From Dyella_D sp052115385 (GTDB lineage Bacteria; Pseudomonadota; Gammaproteobacteria; Xanthomonadales; Rhodanobacteraceae): 64,000 bases of DNA. Positions 8,048 to 16,764 of this stretch are shown here, piece after piece. The stretch covers positions 558,001 to 622,000 of the forward strand of contig NZ_JBFRGP010000001.1 in assembly GCF_052115385.1 (NCBI RefSeq). Direction: 5' to 3'. The translations under genes were made by a program, and so were the position numbers. Under the pieces are notes generated by a model. It was not told the DNA's origin, did no database searches, and saw nothing but the letters and a program-made list of their open reading frames with translations. Positions within the stretch are counted from its first letter, which is position 1; every line of letters starts with the position of its first letter.

Positions 8048-9838
8048 ATGGAACTGATCCGCAATTTCTCCATCATCGCCCACATCGACCACGGCAAGTC
8101 GACGCTCGCCGATCGCATCATCCAGATCTGTGGCGGCCTGGCCGAGCGCGAGATGGAAGCCCAGGTGCTCGACAGCAATCCGATCGAGCGCGAGCGCGGC
8201 ATCACCATCAAGGCGCAGTCCGTGTCGCTGCCGTACAAGGCGCGCGACGGCAAGACCTACCAGCTGAATTTCATCGACACGCCCGGCCACGTCGACTTCT
8301 CCTATGAAGTTAGCCGCTCGCTGGCCGCCTGCGAAGGCGCGCTGCTGGTGGTCGACGCCGCCCAGGGCGTGGAAGCGCAGTCCGTCGCCAACTGCTACAC
8401 CGCGGTGGAGATGGGCCTGGAAGTGGTGCCGGTGCTCAACAAGATCGACCTGCCCACCGCCGATCCGGAGAAGGTGAAAGGCGAGATCGAAGCCGTCATC
8501 GGCATCGACGCCGACAACGCCGTGTCAGTCAGCGCCAAGACCGGCCAGAACGTGGTGGAAGTGCTCGAGGCCATCGTCGCGCGCATCCCGCCGCCGAAGC
8601 CGCGCGACACCGATCGCCTGCAGGCGCTGATCATCGACTCCTGGTTCGACAACTACCTCGGCGTGGTCTCGCTGGTGCGCGTGATGCAGGGCGAGATCCG
8701 TCCCGGCGAGAAGCTGCAGGTGATGTCCACCGGCCGCACCCACGAAGTCAGCGAAGTGGGCGTGTTTACCCCCAAGCGCAAGAAGCTGGACCGGCTCGGC
8801 GCAGGCGAAGTGGGCTGGATCACCGCCTCGATCAAGGACGTGCACGGCGCGCCCGTGGGCGACACGCTCACCCACGCCGGCAAGCCTGCCGACAAGGCGC
8901 TGCCCGGCTTCCAGACCATGCAGCCGCGCGTGTTCGCCGGCCTGTTCCCGGTCGCCGCGGAAGACTACCCCGCGCTGCGCGAGGCGCTGGACAAGCTGCG
9001 CCTCAACGACGCCGCGCTGTTCTTCGAGCCGGAAAGCTCCGAAGCGATGGGCTTCGGCTTCCGCTGCGGCTTCCTCGGCATGCTGCACATGGAGATCGTG
9101 CAGGAGCGCCTGGAGCGCGAGTACGACCTGAACCTGATCACCACCGCGCCCACCGTGGTTTACGAGGTCCTCAAGAGCGACGGCTCGATCCTGCTGCTGG
9201 ACAACCCGGCCAAGCTGCCGGCGTCGCCGCAGGTGGAGGAGATCCGCGAGCCGATCATCCTGGCCAGCATCCTTACGCCGGCCGACTACATCGGCAACAT
9301 CATCACGCTGTGCGAGGAGAAGCGCGGCGTGCAGCGCTCGATCCAGTACCTGGCCACCCAGGTGCAGATCAACTACGAGCTGCCGCTGGCCGAGGTGGTG
9401 CTCGATTTCTTCGACCGCCTGAAGTCGGTATCGCGCGGCTACGCCTCGATGGACTACCACTTCGAGCGCTTCGACGCCGGCCCGTTCGTGCGCACCGACG
9501 TGCTGATCAACGGCGACCGCGTCGACGCGCTGTCGCTGATCGTGCACCGCAGCCACGCCGACCGCCGCGGCCGCGACCTGGTCGAGCGCATGAAGGAGCT
9601 GATCCCGCGCCAGCAGTTCGACGTGGCGATCCAGGCGGCGATCGGTGCGCAGGTGATCGCGCGCTCCACCGTGAAAGCCTTGCGCAAGAACGTTCTGGCC
9701 AAGTGCTACGGCGGCGACGTCAGCCGTAAGAAGAAGCTGCTGGAGAAGCAGAAGGAAGGCAAGAAGCGCATGAAGCAGGTGGGCCGCGTGGAGATTCCGC
9801 AGGAGGCCTTCCTCGCCGTGCTCAAGGTCGACAAGTAA
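8048..9838 (+). CDS. lepA: Elongation factor 4 (LepA), ribosome-associated GTPase
   Basis: A 596-residue translational GTPase of standard LepA length. The GTP-binding motifs are AHIDHGKSTLADR (P-loop), DTPGHVDF (G3) and NKIDLP (G4). The C-terminus carries the LepA-specific domain rich in lysine (DVSRKKKLLEKQKEGKKRMK). It acts on ribosomes in the cytoplasm and is linked to back-translocation or initiation efficiency. The start MELIRNFSIIAHIDHG places the P-loop at the usual distance. It precedes lepB, as in E. coli. Confidence 0.97.
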   Translation: MELIRNFSIIAHIDHGKSTLADRIIQICGGLAEREMEAQVLDSNPIERERGITIKAQSVSLPYKARDGKTYQLNFIDTPGHVDFSYEVSRSLAACEGALLVVDAAQGVEAQSVANCYTAVEMGLEVVPVLNKIDLPTADPEKVKGEIEAVIGIDADNAVSVSAKTGQNVVEVLEAIVARIPPPKPRDTDRLQALIIDSWFDNYLGVVSLVRVMQGEIRPGEKLQVMSTGRTHEVSEVGVFTPKRKKLDRLGAGEVGWITASIKDVHGAPVGDTLTHAGKPADKALPGFQTMQPRVFAGLFPVAAEDYPALREALDKLRLNDAALFFEPESSEAMGFGFRCGFLGMLHMEIVQERLEREYDLNLITTAPTVVYEVLKSDGSILLLDNPAKLPASPQVEEIREPIILASILTPADYIGNIITLCEEKRGVQRSIQYLATQVQINYELPLAEVVLDFFDRLKSVSRGYASMDYHFERFDAGPFVRTDVLINGDRVDALSLIVHRSHADRRGRDLVERMKELIPRQQFDVAIQAAIGAQVIARSTVKALRKNVLAKCYGGDVSRKKKLLEKQKEGKKRMKQVGRVEIPQEAFLAVLKVDK

Positions 9839-9958
9839 GGCGCGGGCAGGACATGGAACGAACAGGGGGCCACCGCATCACCGCCAGCGCAGTGCGCTGG
9901 CATCGAAGCACCCACTGCAATTTACGTCCGGCGCGATTCACGCTTTGAAGGAGCTCTC

Positions 9959-10870
9959 ATGGATTTCGATTTTTCGGCGATTCTGCTTGCCCTGACCGTG
10001 CTGTTCGGCGTGGTCTGGGGCCTGGACCGCCTGTTCTTCTACAAGGGGCGCAAGGCCAGGGCCGAAACGGCCGGGCAGGAGCCGCAGGACCCGATGCCGG
10101 TGGATTGGGCGCGCTCGCTGTTCCCGGTGGTGCTGGTGGTGCTGCTGCTGCGCTCGTTCGTGGCCGAGCCGTTCCGCATTCCCTCGGGCTCGATGATGCC
10201 GACCCTGGACGTGGGCGACTTCATCCTGGTCAACAAGTTCGCCTATGGCCTGCGCATGCCGGCCTTCAACACCAAGTTCCTGGCGCTGGGCGAACCCAAG
10301 CGCGGCGACGTGGTGGTGTTCCGCTTTCCCGGTTATCTGTGCCCCGTGGACGGCAAGCTGGCGCGCAGCGGCGACCAGACCTGCGCCAACCCGCAGGCGC
10401 CGGTGCCGAGCCAGAACTGGATCAAGCGCGTGATCGGCCTGCCGGGCGACCGCATCGAGATGCAGGGCGACCAGCTGCTGATCAACGGCCAGGCGGTCGA
10501 GGCCGACGAAGTCGGCCCGTACATGGGCAACCCGAAGCGCGACGAGGACCGGCTGATGCTGGAGATGGGCGCTACGGTGTGGAACGAGCACCTGCGCACC
10601 GAGGAAGGCACCGTGGTGAACCACCTCACGGCGCGCATGCCGGCCTACAACCGTCCGCCGCCGCTGCCCAACGACAAGGTGCCGTCGGTGGTCCCGCAGG
10701 GCTGCTACCTGGTGATGGGCGACAACCGCTACAACAGCACGGACAGCCGCTGGTGGGGCTGCATGCCGGAGCAGAACCTGGCCGGCAAGGCGTTCCTGAT
10801 CTGGCTCAGCGTGAAGGGGCCGGACGCGGGCTGGGTCGACTTCTCGCGCATGGGTCGTGTGATTCACTAA
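9959..10870 (+). CDS. lepB: Signal peptidase I
   Basis: A 303-residue inner-membrane peptidase that removes signal peptides from exported proteins. Two membrane segments lie near the N-terminus (about residues 4-24 and 50-65). The catalytic Ser is in PSGSMMPTLDVGDFILVNK (~78) and the general-base Lys in KRVIGLPGD (~155). The box GDNRYNSTDSRWWG is also present. The start follows GAAGGAGC. A short dyad (GCCAGCGCA/TGCGCTGGC at 9883-9901) lies in the 120-base gap after lepA. Confidence 0.96.
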   Translation: MDFDFSAILLALTVLFGVVWGLDRLFFYKGRKARAETAGQEPQDPMPVDWARSLFPVVLVVLLLRSFVAEPFRIPSGSMMPTLDVGDFILVNKFAYGLRMPAFNTKFLALGEPKRGDVVVFRFPGYLCPVDGKLARSGDQTCANPQAPVPSQNWIKRVIGLPGDRIEMQGDQLLINGQAVEADEVGPYMGNPKRDEDRLMLEMGATVWNEHLRTEEGTVVNHLTARMPAYNRPPPLPNDKVPSVVPQGCYLVMGDNRYNSTDSRWWGCMPEQNLAGKAFLIWLSVKGPDAGWVDFSRMGRVIH

Positions 10871-11014
10871 GCAAAGCGTGATGGCGGTCGGGTCGCGCGG
10901 CGTGACGCCGGCCCGCCGTGGCGCCAGAATCCGCCTGCGCGATGCCGGCGAGCCGGCGCCGCGACACCTATCCATACAAGCGGGGCCGCCGCCGGTCGGC
11001 ATAGCGAGGGGACT

Positions 11015-11395
11015 ATGAAAGCAAAGCAGTCGGGTATCACTCTGATCGGGTTTATGGTGGTGCTGGTGGTCGTGGCCTTCTTCGGCTTCATGGCCATGAA
11101 GCTGGTGCCGTCCTACGCCGAGTTCATGGGCGTGAGCAAGGCCATGAACCAGGTGGCCAGCGCCGGCACCGAGGGCCGTACGCTGGAGGACATCCGCCGC
11201 GACCTGATGTTCAAGCTGGGCTTCCAGTACGTGGACGACGCGACCATCAAGCCCAAGGACATCACCATCTCGCGCGCCAACAATGCCGCGCTGCTGAAGA
11301 TCGAATACGACAAGCGCATTCCCTTTATGTACAACATCGATTTCCTGCTGCACTTCGAGAAGACCGTGCCGCTGCAGGGCAACATCGGTTATTGA
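11015..11395 (+). CDS. DUF4845 membrane-anchored protein
   Basis: A 126-residue protein with one N-terminal membrane helix (GFMVVLVVVAFFGFMAMK) and a periplasmic domain of about 95 residues. The N-terminus MKAKQSGITLIGFM looks superficially like a type IV pilin prepilin leader (SGITLIGF), but this lepB-rnc neighbour is the known DUF4845 family of unknown function. Its stop is 7 bases before the rnc start, so it is translated with rnc. The 143-base gap before it holds only GC-rich dyads and a GAGGGGAC ribosome site. Confidence 0.85.
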   Translation: MKAKQSGITLIGFMVVLVVVAFFGFMAMKLVPSYAEFMGVSKAMNQVASAGTEGRTLEDIRRDLMFKLGFQYVDDATIKPKDITISRANNAALLKIEYDKRIPFMYNIDFLLHFEKTVPLQGNIGY

Positions 11396-11402
11396 GGTTT
11401 TT

Positions 11403-12059
11403 TTGGCCAAGCTGACTTACCGTTTCCGCGACCCGGCGCTGGCGCAACTGGCGCTGACCCATCGCAGCGCCGGCAAGCCGAACAACGAGCGGCTTGAGTT
11501 CCTCGGCGACGCCCTGCTTGGCGTGGTGGTCGCCGAACTGCTGTACGAAGCGCATCCGAATGCCAGCGAAGGCGAGCTGTCGCGCCTGCGCGCGCAGCTG
11601 GTGAACGGCCAGGCGCTGGCCTTGATCGCGCGCGAGCTGGAACTGGGCGACGCATTGAAACTGGGCTCGGGCGAGTTGAAGAGCGGCGGCTACCGCCGCG
11701 ACTCCATCCTCGCCGACGCCTTCGAGGCGCTGGTGGCCGCCGTATATCTGGACAGCGATTTCGCCCAATGCCGCGAGGTGGTGCGGGGCGTGTTCGCCGA
11801 GCGCATCGCGGCCATCCCGCGCTCGTCCAAGGATGCCAAGACCCGCCTGCAGGAATGGCTGCAGGCACGCGGCTGGCCGCTGCCGCAATACGAACTGACC
11901 GACAGCTACGGCGAGGATCACGCAAAGACGTTCGACGTCTCCTGCGTCATCGCCGAACCCATGCCGCTGAGCGCGGAGGGCCGCGGCGGCAGCCGCCGAG
12001 CCGCCGAGCAGGATGCGGCCGAGGCCGTGCTGAGCCAATTGCAGGAAACCAGACCATGA
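11403..12059 (+). CDS. rnc: Ribonuclease III
   Basis: A 218-residue double-strand-specific endoribonuclease that processes rRNA precursors and structured mRNAs. The catalytic signature NERLEFLGDALLG and acidic residues further on (DSILADAFEALVAAVYLD) are present. A dsRNA-binding domain makes up the C-terminus (KTRLQEWLQARGWPLPQYEL and the RAAEQDAAEAVLSQL helix). The start is TTG, placed by the GAGG ribosome site that overlaps the stop of the preceding gene; no ATG is usable. Its end overlaps the era ATG by 4 bases. Confidence 0.96.
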   Translation: MAKLTYRFRDPALAQLALTHRSAGKPNNERLEFLGDALLGVVVAELLYEAHPNASEGELSRLRAQLVNGQALALIARELELGDALKLGSGELKSGGYRRDSILADAFEALVAAVYLDSDFAQCREVVRGVFAERIAAIPRSSKDAKTRLQEWLQARGWPLPQYELTDSYGEDHAKTFDVSCVIAEPMPLSAEGRGGSRRAAEQDAAEAVLSQLQETRP

Positions 12060-13000
12060 GCGACCACGATCAAGATTTCGAACCCCTCGCCCCGGCCGAG
12101 CTGCCGCACGAGGATTTCCGCTGCGGCGCCGTTGCGCTGCTGGGCCGGCCCAATGTGGGCAAGTCCACCCTGCTCAACGCGCTGATCGGCTTCCGCCTGT
12201 CCATCGTCAGCCCGCGTCCGCAGACCACGCGGCACCGCATCCTGGGCATCGCCACCAACGAGGCGGGGCAGATCCTGTATGTGGATACGCCCGGCCTGCA
12301 CCGCGGCGCCAAGCGCGCGATGAACCGCAGCCTCAACCGCGCCGCGCGTTCGGCCATCGGCGAAGTCGAGCTGGCGGTGCAGGTGATCGAATCCGGCCGC
12401 TGGACCGATGAAGACCAGGCGCTGTACGACGCCCTGGCCGAGCAGAAGATCCCGCGCCTGCTGGCCATCAACAAGGTCGACCTGGCCAAGGACAAGTCGG
12501 CCATGCTGCCGTTCGTCGCCGGCCTGATGGAGCAGCACAGCTTCGACGAGGTCTATTACGTCAGCGCGCTGAAGGAAAACGGCTTGAAGGAGCTGGAGCA
12601 GGGCATCCTCAAGCGCCTGCCGGTGCGCGCGCCGATGTACGGCGAGGACGAGATCACCGACCGCAGCGAACGCTTCCTCGCCGCCGAGATGGTGCGCGAA
12701 CAGCTGATGCTGCGCCTGGACCAGGAGCTGCCGTACGCCACCACGGTGGAGATCGAGCAGTTCAAGGACCGCGAGGACGGCGTGGCCGAGATCCATGCCG
12801 TGATCTGGGTCGAGCGCGACGGCCAGAAGGCGATCGTGATCGGCAACGGCGGCCAGCAGCTCAAGGCGATCGGTTCGGCCGCGCGCCGCAAGATGGAGCT
12901 GCTGTTCGAACGCAAGGTCTTCCTGCGCCTGTGGGTGAAGGTGCGCGAGGGCTGGGTCGACGACGAGAACATGCTCAAGAAGTTCGGCTACACGGACTGA
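12056..13000 (+). CDS. era: GTPase Era
   Basis: A 314-residue GTPase required for 16S rRNA maturation and 30S assembly. Motifs: GRPNVGKSTLLNALIG (P-loop), DTPGLH, NKVDL, and a C-terminal KH RNA-binding domain (AIVIGNGGQQLKAIGSAARR). The N-terminus carries an acidic extension of ~20 residues (MSDHDQDFEPLAPAELPHED). It overlaps rnc by ATGA and is followed 44 bases later by recO, the standard rnc-era-recO order. Confidence 0.97.
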   Translation: MSDHDQDFEPLAPAELPHEDFRCGAVALLGRPNVGKSTLLNALIGFRLSIVSPRPQTTRHRILGIATNEAGQILYVDTPGLHRGAKRAMNRSLNRAARSAIGEVELAVQVIESGRWTDEDQALYDALAEQKIPRLLAINKVDLAKDKSAMLPFVAGLMEQHSFDEVYYVSALKENGLKELEQGILKRLPVRAPMYGEDEITDRSERFLAAEMVREQLMLRLDQELPYATTVEIEQFKDREDGVAEIHAVIWVERDGQKAIVIGNGGQQLKAIGSAARRKMELLFERKVFLRLWVKVREGWVDDENMLKKFGYTD

Positions 13001-13044
13001 CGGGTGGCGGGGCAGGGCGCGCGTGCGCTCCCGTCCCCTGACTC

Positions 13045-13755
13045 ATGCAACTCCTTCAGCAGCCCGCCTATGTGCTTCATGCGCGGCCCTACCGGGAGAC
13101 TTCGCTGCTGCTGGAATGCCTCACGCTCGAACAGGGCCGCCTTGGCGTGGTGGCGCGCGGCGTGCGGCGCGAGCGCGCCAGGCTGCAGCGTTCGCAGCTG
13201 GAGCCGTTCCAGCCGCTGGCGATGGATTTGTTGCTGCGTGGCGAGCTGGCGACGTTGCAGGGCGCCGAGCACACGGGGGCGCCGCAGCGGCTCGGTGGCG
13301 ATGCCGGTCTCGCCGGTCTCTATCTCAATGAACTGGTGGTGCGGCTGACCGGCCGCCAGGATCCGCTGCCGGAACTGTTCCAGGCGTATGCGGCGACGTT
13401 GGTGCGGATGGCGGGGGGCGAGCCGCTGGCGTGGACGTTGCGGCGCTTCGAGCGCGATCTGCTGGATGCGATCGGCTATGGCTTGCAGCTCGATTACGAG
13501 GGCGAGACGGGTGAGCCGGTCGATCCGGGGCGCCATTATCGCTATCGGGTGGAAGTCGGGGCGACGGCGTGCCGCGCGGATCTTCCGCATGCGTTGCGTG
13601 GCAGCGATCTGCTGGCCTTGTCGGAGGACGTGGTGCCGGATGCGGCGGGTTTGTCGGCGCTCAGGACGATGATGCGCGAGGTGATCCGCTTCCATCTCGG
13701 CGGCGCGGAGTTGCGTGCCTGGCATGTGCTTGCCGCTGCCCTGTCGCGCCGCTGA
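13045..13755 (+). CDS. recO: DNA repair protein RecO
   Basis: A 236-residue RecF-pathway mediator that helps load RecA onto SSB-coated DNA. The N-terminal OB fold begins QPAYVLHARPYRETSLLLEC and continues with LGVVARGVRRERARLQ. The helical C-terminal part includes PLPELFQAYAATLVRMAGGE and AGLSALRTMMREVIRFHLGG. Codons shift toward G- and T-ending forms compared with era. The gene ends 9 bases before a palindromic repeat that separates it from the convergent gene. Confidence 0.93.
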   Translation: MQLLQQPAYVLHARPYRETSLLLECLTLEQGRLGVVARGVRRERARLQRSQLEPFQPLAMDLLLRGELATLQGAEHTGAPQRLGGDAGLAGLYLNELVVRLTGRQDPLPELFQAYAATLVRMAGGEPLAWTLRRFERDLLDAIGYGLQLDYEGETGEPVDPGRHYRYRVEVGATACRADLPHALRGSDLLALSEDVVPDAAGLSALRTMMREVIRFHLGGAELRAWHVLAAALSRR

Positions 13756-13763
13756 AGTGCTCG

Positions 13764-13858
13764 CGCAGGTTGGGGTGAGCCGAAGGCGAACCCCAACGTG
13801 GCCCGCGATGCCGACGTGATGTCCGGTTGGAGTTCGCTCCGCTCACTCCAACCTACGG
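13764..13858. repeat. Palindromic repeat family A, copy 1
   Basis: The left arm reads GCAGGTTGGGGTGAGCCG then AAGGCGAACCCCAAC; the right arm is a diverged inverse ending CCAACCTACG. This is the most degenerate of the seven copies. It lies between convergent recO and the receiver-Hpt gene, whose TAG stop (minus strand) is inside the right arm. Confidence 0.85.
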
Positions 13859-14647
13859 CGACGTCGCCGCCAACGCCTCGATCGTCTCCAGCAACGTCCC
13901 ACGAAATCGCTCGTGCATCGCCGGCGGAATCGCACGTCCCAGCTTCAGCTGCTCCTGCAGCTGCGTCACGCGCGCGGCCAGCGCGGTGGCGCCGCAGAAG
14001 CCGCAGGAGCCGCGCAGCTTGTGCAGGCGGTCGCCGAAGCCGGCTTCGGTCAGTACCGCGGTGGCGAGGTCCTGGTAGATGCCGACCAGTTCGTCGCGCA
14101 GCAGCGCGCGCATGGCGCGCATGATCGGTTCGCTGCCGGTGCTGGCCAGTCCCTGGGCATCGTCGAGCAGGGGCTGGGAGTCCGGCTGCACCAGCGCCAC
14201 GATGCGGCGCAGGTCGGCGAGGTCGCAGGGTTTCTGCAGCACTTCGGTGAAGCCGCCGGAGAGCAGGCGCTGGCGTTCGGCCGCGTCCATCTCGGCGCTG
14301 GTCGCAACGGCGGTGCTTTCGGCGGATGGGGCGGCGGGGTCGCCGCGCAGTTCCAGCAGTACCTGCTGGGCGCCGGCGCCGGGCATGCGGCAGTCGAGCA
14401 GGAGCAGGTCGTAGGCCTCGCGGCGTCCTCTGGCGATCGCGGCGGCGCCGTCGTCGCAGGCTTCGGCCTCCAGCCCCAGCGTGCGCATCGCCTCCACCAG
14501 GAAGAGACGGCTGGCCGGATCGTCGTCGGCTACCAGGACACGCAAGGCATGAGTGCCGGAAGGATGGCCCGCAGGATTGCCCGAGGGATTGCCCGAGGGA
14601 TTGCCCGAAAGAACGGCAGACCTGCCGTTGGAGGGGGTGTTGAACAT
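13853..14647 (-). CDS. Receiver domain fused to an Hpt domain (phosphorelay protein)
   Basis: A 264-residue soluble protein. After a low-complexity leader it has a receiver domain (~35-155) with acidic residues in LVADDDPASR and phospho-aspartate in LLLLDCRMPG. A C-terminal Hpt domain carries the phosphotransfer histidine in LHKLRGSCGFCGA. No output domain is present, so it should relay phosphate between a hybrid kinase and another regulator; no kinase gene is nearby. The start MFNTPSNGR is preferred; an upstream in-frame start at 14707 would run into the divergent gene. The leader holds four near-identical Gly-Asn/His-Pro repeats. The stop codon comes from the adjacent repeat. Confidence 0.8.
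   Translation of the reverse strand: MFNTPSNGRSAVLSGNPSGNPSGNPAGHPSGTHALRVLVADDDPASRLFLVEAMRTLGLEAEACDDGAAAIARGRREAYDLLLLDCRMPGAGAQQVLLELRGDPAAPSAESTAVATSAEMDAAERQRLLSGGFTEVLQKPCDLADLRRIVALVQPDSQPLLDDAQGLASTGSEPIMRAMRALLRDELVGIYQDLATAVLTEAGFGDRLHKLRGSCGFCGATALAARVTQLQEQLKLGRAIPPAMHERFRGTLLETIEALAATSP
14561..14608. repeat. Four 12-bp in-frame tandem repeats
   Basis: Four 12-base units of the type GGGATTGCCCGA lie in tandem within the start of the receiver-Hpt gene and encode GNPS-like tetrapeptides on the minus strand. The two middle-to-end copies are identical. Such an array may expand or contract in frame. Confidence 0.8.
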
Positions 14648-14691
14648 GACGAGTCCATGTCGTTCAGCTGATTTTGGCAGAATGGCGCGAC

Positions 14692-16713
14692 ATGCGTCCG
14701 ACATCAAGCCACCTTTTGCTCTATTTGTGCGTCGTGTTCGGTTTCGCCGTGGCGTTGCCGGCCCGCGCGGACATCGTGCTCGAGGCCAGGCAGGTCGCGG
14801 TGCCGGGCCTGCGCCTGCAGGACGTGCAGATGCGTATCGCCGAGGACGGCAACGGCGGCCTGCGGCTCACCGTGCGCGCGGCCAAGGCCGAGTTGCCGGT
14901 GTTGGGCTGGCGCCGCGTCGGGCTGGACATGCAGGGCGCGCTGTCGCGCGATCCGCACCTGCGCTGGCTGTTCGACGGCGACCTGCGCCTGGCCGGCGCG
15001 CCGGGCGGGGCCTGGAGCGACGCCAAGGTCAACCTGGTGCTGGACGATGCCGCCAACACCCTGCAGGTCGACATCAACCAGGGCAAGTCGCTGGCCAGCG
15101 CCGCGCTGCCGCTGGACCAGCCCACCCATGCGCAGATCAGCCTCAAGGGCCTGCCTGCCGGCTGGCTGCAGGGGCTGCTCGGCACCATGTGGTCCGGCCG
15201 CGCCACGGCCGGCCGGCTGGACGCGGAGCTGGCGCTGGACGTGCGCGATGGCGGGGTGCAGGCCTCCGGCCAGTTCGGCCTGGCGGATCTGGGCTTCGAT
15301 ACGCCCTCCGGCACGCTGGCGGGCCAGCGCCTCAACGGCACCGGCCGGCTCAACGTCGACACCATCGGCGGCCCGGCGCGGATCGGGCTGGACGCCAGCC
15401 TGCGCGGCGGCGAACTCCTGCTCGGGCCGATCTACGCCCGCCTGCCGGACCATCCGGTGCAACTGGGCCTGGATGCCAGCTCGCGCAACGGCGTGCTGGA
15501 TTTCAGCCGCCTGCGGGTGGGCGACGCCGATGCGCTGCAGCTCGACGGCTCGCTCGCCTTCGACGCCAAGGGCGAGCTGCAGAAGCTCAAGCTCGACCGC
15601 TTCCAGGCCAGCTTCCCCGCGGCCTACCAGCGCTACGGCCAGTCCTGGCTGGCCACCATGGGCCTGCGCAACGCGCGCATCGCCGGCCAGCTCGCCGCAA
15701 CGCTGGACCTGGGCGCCGACGGACTGCACGCGTTCTCGTTCGATACCGACGGCCTGGACGTCGCCGACGGCGATGGCCGCCTGGCTCTCAGCGGCCTGCG
15801 CGGCGGCATGGACTGGGCGCTGCGCGGCACGCGCCCGGCCACCACGCTGAGCTGGCGCGGCGCGCAGATCTACCGGCTCGCCCATGGCGCGGCGCAGATG
15901 GGCTGGCAGAGCCGCGACGGCAACCTCGGCCTGCAGAAGGCGGTGGACGTGCCGCTGCTCGGCGGCCGCCTGCACGTGGCCGACCTCGACTGGCGCCCGG
16001 CCGCGGCGAAGGGGCGGCGCCTGTCCACCTCGCTCGTGCTCACCGGCGTGGACATGGCGGCCTTCAGCCGCGTGATGGGCTGGCCGGAATTCCCCGGCAC
16101 CCTGGGCGGCGCGATCCCGGCGCTGCGCTGGGTGGACGACCGCATCGAGCTCGAAGGCGGGCTATCGATGAACGTGTTCGACGGCTTCGTCGACGTCACC
16201 CGCATGTCGCTGCAGGACCCGTTCGGCAACAGCCCGGTGCTGGCCGGCGACCTGGCCCTGCGCCAGCTCGACCTGGGCGCGATGACCAGCGTGTTCGACA
16301 TCGGCAGCATCACCGGCCGCATGGACGGCAGCGTGCAGAACCTGCGCCTGGTCAACTGGAATCCGGTCGCCTTCGACGCACGCCTGCTCGCCGGCAGCGG
16401 CGGCAAGATCAGCCAGCGCGCGGTCAACAGCCTGGTCTCGGTGGGTGGCGGCGGCATTGCTGCCGGCCTGCAGGGCGCGATGCTGCGGCTGTTCAAGAAC
16501 TTCAGCTACAAGCGCATCGGCCTGAACTGCGTGCTGCAGGGCACGCTGTGCCGCATGAGCGGACTGGACAGCGACGGCGATGGCTACACTATCGTCGAAG
16601 GCAGCGGGCTGCCGCGCCTGCAGGTGGTCGGCCACCAGACCCAGGTGGACTGGCCGACCCTGGTGCGCCGGCTCAAGTCCGCCGCGGAGAGCGGCGGTCC
16701 CGAGGTTCACTGA
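14692..16713 (+). CDS. ydbH: YdbH-like AsmA-family envelope protein
   Basis: A 673-residue exported protein with an N-terminal signal or anchor (MRPTSSHLLLYLCVVFGFAV, ARA before the mature start). The rest is a long run of beta-strand-rich repeats typical of AsmA/YdbH/TamB proteins, which form lipid-conducting grooves between the membranes. The C-terminal stretch VNSLVSVGGGGIAAGLQGAM followed by YKRIGLNCVLQGTLCRMSGL resembles the YdbH end domain. E. coli YdbH is longer (about 880). The call rests largely on the downstream DUF1318/YdbL gene 51 bases away, since ydbH-ynbE-ydbL is a conserved set. The internal ATG at 14692 is preferred over TTG at 14674 because it starts the signal peptide. Confidence 0.65.
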   Translation: MRPTSSHLLLYLCVVFGFAVALPARADIVLEARQVAVPGLRLQDVQMRIAEDGNGGLRLTVRAAKAELPVLGWRRVGLDMQGALSRDPHLRWLFDGDLRLAGAPGGAWSDAKVNLVLDDAANTLQVDINQGKSLASAALPLDQPTHAQISLKGLPAGWLQGLLGTMWSGRATAGRLDAELALDVRDGGVQASGQFGLADLGFDTPSGTLAGQRLNGTGRLNVDTIGGPARIGLDASLRGGELLLGPIYARLPDHPVQLGLDASSRNGVLDFSRLRVGDADALQLDGSLAFDAKGELQKLKLDRFQASFPAAYQRYGQSWLATMGLRNARIAGQLAATLDLGADGLHAFSFDTDGLDVADGDGRLALSGLRGGMDWALRGTRPATTLSWRGAQIYRLAHGAAQMGWQSRDGNLGLQKAVDVPLLGGRLHVADLDWRPAAAKGRRLSTSLVLTGVDMAAFSRVMGWPEFPGTLGGAIPALRWVDDRIELEGGLSMNVFDGFVDVTRMSLQDPFGNSPVLAGDLALRQLDLGAMTSVFDIGSITGRMDGSVQNLRLVNWNPVAFDARLLAGSGGKISQRAVNSLVSVGGGGIAAGLQGAMLRLFKNFSYKRIGLNCVLQGTLCRMSGLDSDGDGYTIVEGSGLPRLQVVGHQTQVDWPTLVRRLKSAAESGGPEVH

Positions 16714-16764
16714 TTCCGATCATCGAACATGAAGTTCCCCATTCCCCGCCATGGAGCGTCGATC

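Noticed and set aside
11015..11395. Type IV pilin-like prepilin (SGITLIGF leader)
   Set aside because: The resemblance is limited to a few residues; the lepB-rnc position and downstream domain identify the DUF4845 family.
14561..14608. CRISPR-like short repeats
   Set aside because: Units are contiguous 12-mers without spacers, in frame inside a gene; there are no cas genes in the window.
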